From the NCBI RefSeq assembly GCF_008520265.1, contig NZ_VIQM01000076.1:1-64000 (forward strand): a stretch of 64,000 nt of DNA. Reading direction: 5' to 3'. The notes beneath the pieces were generated by a model. The model saw only the letters and a list, made by a program, of their open reading frames with translations. It ran no database searches and was not told where the DNA came from. The stretch is from Sphingobacterium cavernae (GTDB taxonomy: Bacteria > Bacteroidota > Bacteroidia > Sphingobacteriales > Sphingobacteriaceae). This document shows, one piece after another, positions 1 through 7,827 of this stretch (its first letter is position 1; every line of letters begins with the position of its first letter). The position numbers and the translations under genes are program-made.

Positions 1-621
1 TGTACCATTGTCTTGCATTGTAGCAATGATGGCAAAATCTTTCATTCTTAATGAAAAAATTAATGTATTGATCTCGTCTCGGTACAAAAATGTATCTTCC
101 GCATTGTCTACTTCAAAAATTTGCACCGTAAATGGATTCTTATTCTCAAATTCCATAGGCACTAAAATAGACTGTAACATCGCATGAAGATTGCGGAATT
201 TATGTACTAACGCCTGGGAGAAGTTCATTGGTTCTCCTGACAATACAGCTTGACGCATGCCTACTTGAATCTCATTGAAAACAACCCCGTACAAAATCTT
301 AGCTACCCAATGAAATAAGGTTTCTTGTGACAGTTCCTTTACCGCAGCATAACCCAAATTCATCGTATTTTCCACCTGCGATTCCACCTGCTCAAAGGCA
401 AAAGCAGTATCCGCCGCACAAGGCAATTGCAATTGTTTGTACGTCACAAAACTTTCATCCAATAATTTAAATGGTTTCTCCTCCAACTCAAAAGCACGCA
501 TCATCCACACAGGAAATACCTGAATCTTCTCATCTACAGAAGCGAGCTTCTCGCCCGTCAAAAAACACGTCGTATTATCAAATTTGAAATCTAAGAATGG
601 ATTGTAAAGTTTTGTTGTCAT
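1..621 (-). CDS. hypothetical protein, 3' end outside window
   Basis: An open frame reads leftward from an ATG at 619-621 to the window edge, giving 207 residues with no stop, so the C-terminus is missing. It begins MTTKLYNPFLDF and includes the segment KPFKLLDESFVTYKQL. No signal peptide or membrane segment is visible; composition is that of a soluble cytoplasmic protein. I do not recognise a named family, although the sequence looks like a conserved Bacteroidota protein. It is divergent from the GbsR/MarR regulator at 784, with about 160 bp between the starts, so the palindrome at 711-728 could control it too. The real coding sense is supported by an unbroken frame of over 600 nt and normal codon use. 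Confidence 0.7.
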   Translation of the reverse strand, partial: MTTKLYNPFLDFKFDNTTCFLTGEKLASVDEKIQVFPVWMMRAFELEEKPFKLLDESFVTYKQLQLPCAADTAFAFEQVESQVENTMNLGYAAVKELSQETLFHWVAKILYGVVFNEIQVGMRQAVLSGEPMNFSQALVHKFRNLHAMLQSILVPMEFENKNPFTVQIFEVDNAEDTFLYRDEINTLIFSLRMKDFAIIATMQDNGT

Positions 622-710
622 ATCGCCAGCAAAGGTAATACAATTCACACGTTAATAAATCCTTACTTTTCCTTATTACGATGAACTGACGAAAATTTAA
701 TTTATTTTAT

Positions 711-728
711 TTTCAATAATTATTGAAA
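711..728. promoter_or_regulatory. 18-bp perfect palindrome, probable regulator operator
   Basis: TTTCAATAATTATTGAAA is a perfect inverted repeat without a spacer. It overlaps the TTG (-33) element of the promoter directly upstream of the GbsR/MarR gene. MarR-superfamily dimers bind palindromes of about this length at their own promoters, so autorepression is inferred. It also lies about 90 bp upstream of the divergent gene that starts at 621. In AT-rich DNA a short palindrome can occur by chance, but 18 perfect bases placed on a promoter is unlikely to be accidental. Confidence 0.6.
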
Positions 729-752
729 GTTTAGAAAATATAATTATATTTG
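723..752 (+). promoter_or_regulatory. Bacteroidota-type sigma promoter for the GbsR operon
   Basis: TTG at 723-725, a 19-nt spacer and TATATTTG at 745-752 match exactly the Bacteroidota primary sigma promoter consensus (TTG near -33, TAnnTTTG near -7). Transcription would start near 758-760, about 25 nt before the ATG at 784. The -33 element sits inside the palindrome at 711-728. Confidence 0.65.
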
Positions 753-783
753 AATAACGAAATTGATACAAATAAAACATATC

Positions 784-1290
784 ATGAAACTCGAAGAAGC
801 AAAACAACAATTTATAGACACTTGGGGCGCATTGGGCACCGAATGGGGAATTAATAAGTCAGTAGCACAAGTTCACGCCTTACTCCTATCCAGCAGTAAT
901 CCTATTTCGACAGACGAAATCATGGAAACATTAACTATATCGCGCGGCAATGCCAATATGAGTATCAGACAATTGATAGACTATGGTATTGTCTACAAAA
1001 AGCATATCGCTGGAGATCGAAAAGAATATTTTGTCGCCGAGAAAGAGGTATTAAAATGGGCGATGAAAATTGCAATCATGCGTAAGAAGAAAGAATTAGA
1101 TCCTGTAATGGATATTCTTAAAGAAATAACTGTTGCGACGGAAAAGGAAACTTCGGATGATGGTAAAGAATTTCACAATACGGTAAAAGAAATTCAGGAG
1201 CTTACTGATCAATTGGAAAAAATCGCCAATAAAGTCTTTGCCTCCAACAGAGCAGATTTACTCATCAAATTATTCAAATTCATTATTTAA
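784..1290 (+). CDS. GbsR/MarR-family transcriptional regulator
   Basis: A 168-residue winged-helix DNA-binding protein of the GbsR/MarR type. Residues about 20-95 carry the winged helix (SSSNPISTDEIMETL, then a recognition-helix segment SRGNANMSIRQLI and a wing YKKHIAGDRKEYF); the C-terminal 60 residues form a helical, probably dimerising region. An in-frame TTG seven codons upstream is possible but the ATG at 784 (MKLEEAKQQF) fits family N-termini better. It is the first gene of a four-gene run with two small membrane proteins and an epimerase, separated by 4, 2 and 28 bp. The palindrome overlapping its promoter suggests autoregulation. The inducer is unknown; GbsR in Bacillus senses choline, but nothing in the neighbours points to choline here. 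Confidence 0.85.
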   Translation: MKLEEAKQQFIDTWGALGTEWGINKSVAQVHALLLSSSNPISTDEIMETLTISRGNANMSIRQLIDYGIVYKKHIAGDRKEYFVAEKEVLKWAMKIAIMRKKKELDPVMDILKEITVATEKETSDDGKEFHNTVKEIQELTDQLEKIANKVFASNRADLLIKLFKFII

Positions 1291-1294
1291 AAAG

Positions 1295-1663
1295 ATGAAC
1301 TACAATATCCTTTCATACGCCCTATTTTCTGTACTCACGATTTACATCATCTTTTGGGTAGGTAGATTATTTCACCGCAATGGAAGAATATTTATTTTAT
1401 CATTTTTCAATCAACGGGAAGATATTACAGACACCACAAATAATCTGTTGTTGACAGCGTATTACCTTTTTAATATAGGCTATGCAATTATTCAATTCAG
1501 TTATTGGCAACCTGTAAATAATCTTACCGAAATGCTAAGCAGCACACTTCAAAAATCAGGTTTATTGATTTTGATATTGTCCCTACTGCATTACAATAAT
1601 ATGTTGATCATTTATTTTATATCTAAACAGCAAAAGAAACAATTCACAACTAAAAAATTATAA
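1295..1663 (+). CDS. small membrane protein, paralogue of the next gene
   Basis: A 122-residue inner-membrane protein starting MNYNILSYALFSVL, 4 bp after the regulator stop. Three hydrophobic stretches are visible: about residues 6-27, 48-68 and 82-108. A hydrophilic segment with TDTTNNLL lies before the second one. The protein aligns by eye along its length with the product of the next gene (shared TNNL, YLLNIG/YLFNIG and a basic C-terminal tail). An in-frame upstream ATG at 1238 would overlap the regulator heavily and adds no membrane segment, so 1295 is preferred. Function unknown; the operon context suggests it acts with the neighbouring paralogue and epimerase under GbsR/MarR control. 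Confidence 0.75.
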   Translation: MNYNILSYALFSVLTIYIIFWVGRLFHRNGRIFILSFFNQREDITDTTNNLLLTAYYLFNIGYAIIQFSYWQPVNNLTEMLSSTLQKSGLLILILSLLHYNNMLIIYFISKQQKKQFTTKKL

Positions 1664-1665
1664 TT

Positions 1666-2022
1666 ATGGAAAATTTAACAGTAATCGCGTACAGTATTTA
1701 TCTGCCAATAGCCATAGGACTTACATATTATGTTGCTTATGTGTTATTCAAAAATAGCTTGGTCTATATGAATGATATTTTTCAAGGTAGGGCAGATGTA
1801 GCTCTAGCAACAAACAATTTATTCAGAATTGGATTTTACTTACTGAACATTGGATTCGCATTATACATTTTAGAAATGTATCTAGACCATGCTAAAATCC
1901 AAACCATGATTGAGCAATTGAGCTATAAAATTGGAGGTTTTAGCATTTACTTAGGTATCATGTTGTTTTTAAATATGTTCTTATTCTTCAGAGGTAAAAG
2001 AATTGCAAAACAACGTAGATAA
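1666..2022 (+). CDS. small membrane protein, paralogue of the previous gene
   Basis: A 118-residue inner-membrane protein beginning MENLTVIAYSIYL, 2 bp after the previous stop. Predicted membrane segments lie at about residues 7-29, 49-70 and 88-107, with a strongly basic tail (RGKRIAKQRR) that would sit in the cytoplasm. It shares with the upstream protein the motif TNNL, a following F/YYLLNIG-type segment and the same spacing of hydrophobic stretches, so the two are most likely products of a tandem duplication and may form a heteromer. No catalytic motif is visible and I do not assign a function. Confidence 0.8.
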   Translation: MENLTVIAYSIYLPIAIGLTYYVAYVLFKNSLVYMNDIFQGRADVALATNNLFRIGFYLLNIGFALYILEMYLDHAKIQTMIEQLSYKIGGFSIYLGIMLFLNMFLFFRGKRIAKQRR

Positions 2023-2050
2023 GAGGAAGTAGCACATTAATTAAGACAAT

Positions 2051-2941
2051 ATGAAAAAGGTCATCATCGCTGGATCAACAGGTTTTGTGGGCAAGTATTT
2101 AATCGAGAGATTCAAAAGCTATGGATATAATGTAGTTACCATTTCTCGTAATTATGCAGATATAATTTGGGAAGATTTTAACGCCATTAAAAATGCTTTA
2201 GAAGATGCCGACCTTTTGATTAATCTGGCTGGTAAGTCCGTAAACTGCCGATATAATGAGACAAATAAAGCAGAAATTTTCTCATCGAGAACAGAGACCA
2301 CGGAGACTCTTGGAAAGGCTATTTTGCAATGTCATAATCCGCCCAGACTATGGATAAATGCAAGTACTGCTACTATATATCGCCATGCAATAGATAGACC
2401 AATGACGGAAAAGAATGGAGAAATAGGCACAGGTTTTTCAGTTGAGGTAGCACAGCAATGGGAGAAGTCATTTTTTGATTTTCAACTTCAGAATACACGA
2501 CAGGTTGCACTTAGAATGGCAATTGTTTTAGGTAAAGATGGCGGCGTAATGACTCCTTTCGAGAATCTGGTGAAATTTGGTTTGGGCGGCAAACAAGGTA
2601 ATGGCAAACAAATGTTTAGTTGGATACATATTGAAGACCTATTTCAAATAATTCAATATGTAGAAACTGAAAGTGACATCAAAGGTATTATTAATTGCTC
2701 TGCACCAGAACCTGTTACGAATGAAGACTTTATGCGGACATTTCGAGAAGTTAAGAAAATTCCGATTGGATTGCCTTCCCTTACGTGGATGTTGAAAATA
2801 GGGGCTCTAATCATTGGTACTGAAACTGAATTGTTGCTAAAAAGTCGATGGGTACTCCCTGAAAAATTAATCGATAAAGGCTTTAAATTTGAATTTCCGA
2901 CAATTGAAAGTGCACTACAAAATATTTTGGTTTCGAGGTAA
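2051..2941 (+). CDS. TIGR01777-family NAD-dependent epimerase-like protein
   Basis: A 296-residue extended short-chain dehydrogenase-like protein of the TIGR01777 (SDR39U1/YfcH) type. The N-terminal Rossmann motif is VIIAGSTGFVGKYLIERF; LINLAGKSVNCRY (about residues 55-68) is the family signature for the adenine pocket, and the C-terminal segment from about 245 (LGIPSLTWMLKIGA-like) corresponds to the DUF1731 region. The substrate of this family is unknown. The canonical YxxxK pair is not obvious, as is common in the family. It is the last gene of the GbsR/MarR operon (28 bp after the membrane protein) and is followed by a clear terminator. Confidence 0.85.
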   Translation: MKKVIIAGSTGFVGKYLIERFKSYGYNVVTISRNYADIIWEDFNAIKNALEDADLLINLAGKSVNCRYNETNKAEIFSSRTETTETLGKAILQCHNPPRLWINASTATIYRHAIDRPMTEKNGEIGTGFSVEVAQQWEKSFFDFQLQNTRQVALRMAIVLGKDGGVMTPFENLVKFGLGGKQGNGKQMFSWIHIEDLFQIIQYVETESDIKGIINCSAPEPVTNEDFMRTFREVKKIPIGLPSLTWMLKIGALIIGTETELLLKSRWVLPEKLIDKGFKFEFPTIESALQNILVSR

Positions 2942-2948
2942 AGAAGTT

Positions 2949-2989
2949 GCAGGTTAGATAAAAAACCTTAAAATCTAACCTGCTTTTTT
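2949..2989 (+). terminator. intrinsic terminator of the GbsR operon
   Basis: GCAGGTTAGAT (2949-2959) pairs with ATCTAACCTGC (2973-2983), an 11-bp perfect stem, followed by TTTTTT. It ends the regulator-membrane proteins-epimerase operon. Confidence 0.85.
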
Positions 2990-3055
2990 ATTCTGAAAAA
3001 TAAAGTTATTTTAGGCGCATAAATTGATGCATAAACCTATAACCAAAACATTTTG

Positions 3056-4324
3056 ATGAAAAAGCTATTCAAAACGCTCTATTTCCAAGTTATTGTAGCC
3101 ATATTAATTGGTGTCGCATTAGGACACTTTTATCCCGATATGGGCGTTGCTTTAAAGCCATTTGGTGATGGATTTATTAAGCTTATCAAAATGATAATAG
3201 CGCCTTTGATTTTCTGCAGTATCGTGCTGGGAATTTCTGGCATGCAGGATGTCAAAAAAGTGGGTAAAATTGGCATTCGCTCCATGATTTACTTCCAGAT
3301 AACCACGTTTGTAGCCATGTTCATTGCGCTAGCTGTGATAAATCTGGCGAAGCCAGGTGAAGGTATGAATATCAATGTAGAACATCTAGATACGAGTCAA
3401 GTTGGCAATTTTATAGAAGGTGGTAAGGAGCAAAAAGGTGTTGTTCAGTTTCTTCTGAATATAATTCCAAATAATATTATTGGCTCTCTCGCTGAGGGCA
3501 ATATTCTTCAAGTACTTTTTTTTGCTATTCTATTAGGATTTGCGTTTGCTAAAATGGGCGAAAAAGCAGAACCTGTCAAAGTGGTATTGCAATCTTTTTT
3601 GGATGGTATTTTCCTGGTCATTAAAATGATAATGAAAGTTGCGCCTTTGGGTGCAATGGGCGCGATCGGATTTACTGTTGGACGATATGGCTTAGACATA
3701 TTGAAATCCTTAGGTATGATGATGTTGTGGTTTTATGTGGCCTGCTTGATTTATATCTTCGTATTTATTGGATTGATATTATACCGCAATAAAATTAGTC
3801 TTTGGAAATTTCTTCGCTACATAAGGGAAGAACTCTTGATTGTGTTGGGGACATCTTCTTCTGAATCTGTACTTCCCGCAATCATGGAAAAGCTTCAGAA
3901 AGCAGGCTGTAATAAATCCGTTGTAAATCTTGTGATACCTACTGGCTATTCATTTAATCTGGACGGAACAGCTATTTATTTGACCATGGCATCAGTATTC
4001 TTAGCACAGGCTATCAATCAACCCATGGGATTGAGCGAGCAATTGTTCTTATTATTTGTCTTGACAATTACTTCCAATGGTGCAGCAGGTGTTACAGGGT
4101 CCGGTTTTATTATTCTAGCAGCAACGTTACCTGTAGTCGGACATATTCCTGTAGAATCGATTGCTATTGTTTTTGGTATAGACCGTTTTATGAGTGAGGC
4201 ACGCGCATTGACCAATATAATCGGAAATGCTACAGCTGGTCTGGTACTTTCTAAGTGGGAAAACGAATTGGATATGAAACAATTAAATAAAGTATTGGAC
4301 AGAAAAGAATTGATTCCAGAATAA
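3056..4324 (+). CDS. dicarboxylate/amino acid:cation symporter (DctA-like)
   Basis: A 422-residue secondary transporter of the DAACS family, close in length to DctA (428 in E. coli). It starts MKKLFKTLYFQVIVAILIGV; the segment just after residue 270 (GTSSSESVLPAIMEKL) is the serine-rich re-entrant loop HP1 and PTGYSFNLDGTAIYL is the TM7 substrate/Na+-binding motif; GVTGSGFIILAATLP is HP2. These fit import of C4-dicarboxylates (succinate, fumarate, malate) or acidic amino acids with Na+ or H+. An ATG at 3056 is preferred over the TTG just before it. It lies one base before the broken YhhN gene, probably co-transcribed. Exact substrate not resolvable from sequence. Confidence 0.88.
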   Translation: MKKLFKTLYFQVIVAILIGVALGHFYPDMGVALKPFGDGFIKLIKMIIAPLIFCSIVLGISGMQDVKKVGKIGIRSMIYFQITTFVAMFIALAVINLAKPGEGMNINVEHLDTSQVGNFIEGGKEQKGVVQFLLNIIPNNIIGSLAEGNILQVLFFAILLGFAFAKMGEKAEPVKVVLQSFLDGIFLVIKMIMKVAPLGAMGAIGFTVGRYGLDILKSLGMMMLWFYVACLIYIFVFIGLILYRNKISLWKFLRYIREELLIVLGTSSSESVLPAIMEKLQKAGCNKSVVNLVIPTGYSFNLDGTAIYLTMASVFLAQAINQPMGLSEQLFLLFVLTITSNGAAGVTGSGFIILAATLPVVGHIPVESIAIVFGIDRFMSEARALTNIIGNATAGLVLSKWENELDMKQLNKVLDRKELIPE

Positions 4325-4325
4325 A

Positions 4326-4936
4326 ATGAAACGAGTACTCCTGCTCTTATTAATAATCGTTTTTATTCTTGATCAAGTAATCATTGGTTTTGAATTAAGT
4401 TCAAACTTTCGATTATTTACAAAACCTTTATTGATTCCTATTCTCATTAGCTATTATATTTGGAGCGTAAATAAGAAGAATTGGTTATTCATTTCTGGTT
4501 TAGTACTAAGTTTTTTAGGAGATTTATTTTTAATGTTTTCGGGAGGATTTATAGCTGGATTAAGTAGTTTTTTAATCGCACATATTCTCTATATCCTTAC
4601 ATTCAAAGAATTATTTCGTAATAAGAATTTACTTTTAATTCCTCTTATTCTAATATTTATAATTGGATTGCTTTCTTATATCCGCATTTAGGAACATTGA
4701 AAATACCTGTGATTTTGTATGCAATCACCATTGGTACAATGTTGTATTTAGCTCTTGGCACAAATATAAAATGGCTAATTATTGGTGCTGGATTTTTTGT
4801 TCTATCGGACTCCATTTTGGCAATAAATATATTCTTTCAAAAATCCTTATTAGGTAGCTTAACTGTGATGATGACTTATGTCATCGCACAATATTTCTTG
4901 GTGAAAGGGATGATAAAAAGCGAGTTAAATTTGTAA
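4326..4936 (+). pseudogene. YhhN-family lysoplasmalogenase-like membrane protein, frameshifted
   Basis: The first part (4326-4691) encodes 121 residues of a polytopic membrane protein with the YhhN/TMEM86 signature (GLVLSFLGDLFLMF). It then stops at TAG 4689-4691. From about 4670 the -1 frame continues without break as FLYPHLGTLKIPVILYAITIG to a stop at 4936, completing the usual eight-segment, roughly 200-residue architecture. The total length is one base short of a multiple of three, so loss of one T in the CTTTC run at 4671-4675 explains the break. The family includes lysoplasmalogenases in animals; bacterial roles are little known. The gene lies directly behind the DctA-type transporter. 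Could instead be an assembly error. Confidence 0.8.
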
Positions 4937-4971
4937 TTCTTTTGATTGCAATAAAACGATATATGACGTTA

Positions 4972-5621
4972 TTATTCATTCAAATATTCTTTAATTAAAA
5001 TAGAAATCTCATTATGATGAGTTAATATCATCAAATGACCTCCGCCAGCTATCCTTCTTACTGAATTACAATTTATAATGGGAATAATACATCTTTGTCT
5101 CCATGAAGATGAAGAAATTTTTTTGGTATTTCTAAGCTATCCCAATTTAGAATTGAGTACAATGCCCATCTGAAAAATCCAGAGTTCGAATCTCGTATAA
5201 TTGCATTGAGCAATTTCCTATCCACTGCATCAGTTACACCAAACAGAAAATGATGAATTCTAGTTGGTGTCACTATCAATTGAGATGGAAATAGTTTATA
5301 GATTGGAAAGTATCTAAATATTTTATGATATGATGGTAAATTGGAACTGCTTATTGCTGTAGAAATTAAAACAATCTTATTAAAATCATATGTTTTTGCG
5401 AGTTCAACAATGCACATTCCCCCAAATGAAATTCCTAAAACATTAGCACCCGATACTGGAATTCGATAATATTCAGCTAATCTGTTTACATAATTGCTTA
5501 AACTTTCATTTTTTATAGATGGTAACCAATCAATATGTACAACTTCAAACTCTTCTAAATTAAGCTTTGAAAAAACTCTTTTATCAGCCCCTAAACCAGA
5601 GAAAATAAATATTTTTTTCAT
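4972..5621 (-). pseudogene. alpha/beta hydrolase, frameshifted near the C-terminus
   Basis: Starting at 5621 the gene encodes a small alpha/beta hydrolase: strand-oxyanion motif IFIFSGLGADKRVF, nucleophile elbow GISFGG (Ser), and LHGDKDVLFP preceding the acid/late strand. It stops at 5073-5075 after 182 residues. In the next frame the sequence continues with INCNSVRRIAGGGHLMIL, which supplies the catalytic-His motif (GGGHL) and ends at TAA 4972-4974. The whole is one base short of a multiple of three; loss of one T before CCC at about 5083 would account for it. With the truncation the catalytic His is lost, so the product is probably inactive. 17 bp downstream of the topB stop on the same strand. 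Substrate unknown. Confidence 0.8.
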
Positions 5622-5638
5622 AACTGAAATTACTTTAC

Positions 5639-7750
5639 TTACCCCACATTCACCTTAAAATCTTGAAATACTAAAGGTGCAATAACAGTTTGTCCTTCCT
5701 TGGTTTTAACACCTTTGAGTTCGGAAGTTTTACCTTTTTCGAGGAGATTTTTCATTTCTTTCTCTTCGAGGAAAACACCATTCAAGGTGCGCCAAATCTT
5801 AAAATCACAACCCCGTGCATAATGATCGCACTGCGCAACTTTATCGAACAAATGAATATTTCCCGGCTGGCATTTCGGACATTTAATCTTTCCTTTTTGT
5901 TGGGGTTTTATTTCCTCTTGCGGAATCGACATACGAAGCTGCAAAAGTTCTTTGGTTATTTTAACTGTATAATCCTTGATATGCTTCATAAAGACATCAT
6001 AAGACACTTTATTAGCACGCATTTCTTCCAGTTTCTGTTCCCATTTACCGGTCAATGTCACTTTCGCGATAGAACGATCCTTAACCAAATTATACACAGC
6101 TAACCCTTTTTCCGTCGGAATCAATTTCTTTTTGTCACGTTTGATGTAATCGCGCTGGAATAATGTTTCAATAGTCGCTGCACGTGTTGCAGGCGTGCCT
6201 AACCCACAATCTTTCATGGCTTGACGCATCTCCTCGTCTTCGATTTCCTTGCCCGAAGTTTCCATAGCTTTCAACAAGGAAGCTTCTGTATGAATAGGTC
6301 GAGCTTTGGTAAAGCGTTCCGACAATTCTAAGGATAGAATCTCCAACATTTCTTCCGCCAACAGCTTAGGCAACTGTGCATTTTCATTGTCTTGATCGTC
6401 CGTATTTTTATCTTCATCAGGCATTTCAACCTGATCCGCTGACAAACGCCAGCCGTATTGACGAATTACCGTACCTTTTGCAATCAACTCTACTCCTGCT
6501 GCATCAATCGTTACGGTCGTAATATCTTTCAAACAAACTTCCGAAAAACTTTCAACCATACGCTTCGCAATCATATTGTAGATATTTTGCTGCTCTTTAA
6601 GCATCGCTCCTGGCTTCTCATCCGTCACCAATAACGCGTGGTGATCTGTTACTTTTTTATCATCTACAGAACGTTTATTGAGCTTTGCTCCAATTAGATT
6701 ACGCGAGATAGCAGCAATTCCTTCCTCCGCTGTATCCGCCAAATGTTGGAATAAGGGCTCGATCTGTTCGAAAACATCTTCACCAATATAACGAGAACCT
6801 GTACGAGGATAGGTAATGACCTTTTTCTCGTATAGCGTCTGTGCAATACTCAACGTTTGATCTGCCGAATAGCCGTATTTCTTATTGGCATCCTGTTGCA
6901 ATGACGTCAAGTCAAAAAGCAATGGAGGTTGCTCTTTCGTCTCTTTTGCTTCGACTTTCACAACTTTCGCTTCTGAACCAACTGTAATTTTAGCTACGGT
7001 TTCTTCTGCGACATACTTTTTATCAATCTTATCTGAAGTCGCTTTGAACGAAATATTATCCTTCTCAAAACCAGCTTGAATTTTATAAAAAGCCTGTGGT
7101 TTGAAATCTTTATTTTCTAAATAGCGCGAACAAATCATCGCCAATGTCGGTGTCTGCACACGTCCCAAAGACAACAAACCTTTATTGCCTGCCGCCAATG
7201 TAATCGCCTGTGTAGCATTAATACCGATCAACCAATCTGATTCCGAACGCGATCGTGCTGACTGGTACAAACTATCGTATTCTGAACCATCTTTTAATTT
7301 GGCAAAACCTTCTTTGATGGCTTTATCTGTTTGCGAAGAAATCCACAAACGCTTAAAAGGTACTTTTGAACCTAAATAATAATAAATATTACGGAAAATC
7401 AATTCTCCCTCGCGCCCAGCATCCGTTGCCACAATAATTTCTTCCGCCTTCTCCAACAAATTTTTGATAATGTTCACTTGCTTTAGTGCACCATAATCAT
7501 CAATTTGCTTACCGTCTTTACGAACTTTCTTTACTTCCAAACCAAATTTCGCTGGAATAATTGGCAAATTCGCTACAGACCAAGTGTTATAGCCGTACGC
7601 TTGAGGTGTACACAATTGCACCAAATGGCCAAAGGCATAGGTAAATGCATATCCATTGCCCTCAATATATCCATCTTTCACATCCTTCGCACCCATTACA
7701 CGTGCCAAATCACGTGCAACCGAAGGTTTTTCTGCTATTACTACTTTCAT
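5639..7750 (-). CDS. topB: DNA topoisomerase III (type IA)
   Basis: A 703-residue type IA topoisomerase. The TOPRIM domain starts at the N-terminus (VVIAEKPSVARDLA) and contains ATDAGREGELIFR (the acidic triad DxD-like motif with Glu); the active-site tyrosine is Tyr314 in ITYPRTGSRY. CGLGTPATRAATIE is the conserved domain IV motif. The C-terminus has a single degenerate zinc-ribbon-like segment (CPKC...C...CDF, about residues 625-655) as in TopB rather than the multiple ribbons of TopA. The enzyme relaxes negative supercoils and decatenates precatenanes and recombination intermediates. It heads a minus-strand run with the broken hydrolase; 77 bp separate it from the dGTPase upstream. Confidence 0.93.
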   Translation of the reverse strand: MKVVIAEKPSVARDLARVMGAKDVKDGYIEGNGYAFTYAFGHLVQLCTPQAYGYNTWSVANLPIIPAKFGLEVKKVRKDGKQIDDYGALKQVNIIKNLLEKAEEIIVATDAGREGELIFRNIYYYLGSKVPFKRLWISSQTDKAIKEGFAKLKDGSEYDSLYQSARSRSESDWLIGINATQAITLAAGNKGLLSLGRVQTPTLAMICSRYLENKDFKPQAFYKIQAGFEKDNISFKATSDKIDKKYVAEETVAKITVGSEAKVVKVEAKETKEQPPLLFDLTSLQQDANKKYGYSADQTLSIAQTLYEKKVITYPRTGSRYIGEDVFEQIEPLFQHLADTAEEGIAAISRNLIGAKLNKRSVDDKKVTDHHALLVTDEKPGAMLKEQQNIYNMIAKRMVESFSEVCLKDITTVTIDAAGVELIAKGTVIRQYGWRLSADQVEMPDEDKNTDDQDNENAQLPKLLAEEMLEILSLELSERFTKARPIHTEASLLKAMETSGKEIEDEEMRQAMKDCGLGTPATRAATIETLFQRDYIKRDKKKLIPTEKGLAVYNLVKDRSIAKVTLTGKWEQKLEEMRANKVSYDVFMKHIKDYTVKITKELLQLRMSIPQEEIKPQQKGKIKCPKCQPGNIHLFDKVAQCDHYARGCDFKIWRTLNGVFLEEKEMKNLLEKGKTSELKGVKTKEGQTVIAPLVFQDFKVNVG

Positions 7751-7827
7751 ATATTAGTATTGAGTAGTGAGTATTTAGTAATGAGACTCCTAATCGACCA
7801 AATACACACCAATCTCTAATCTAAAAA

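Noticed and set aside
1238..1294. Longer N-terminus for the first small membrane protein
   Set aside because: It would overlap the regulator by more than 50 nt; the ATG at 1295 fits the tight operon spacing.
5690..6103. 137-codon ORF on the + strand opposite topB
   Set aside because: Antisense to conserved topoisomerase sequence, phenylalanine-rich and without homology; a shadow frame.
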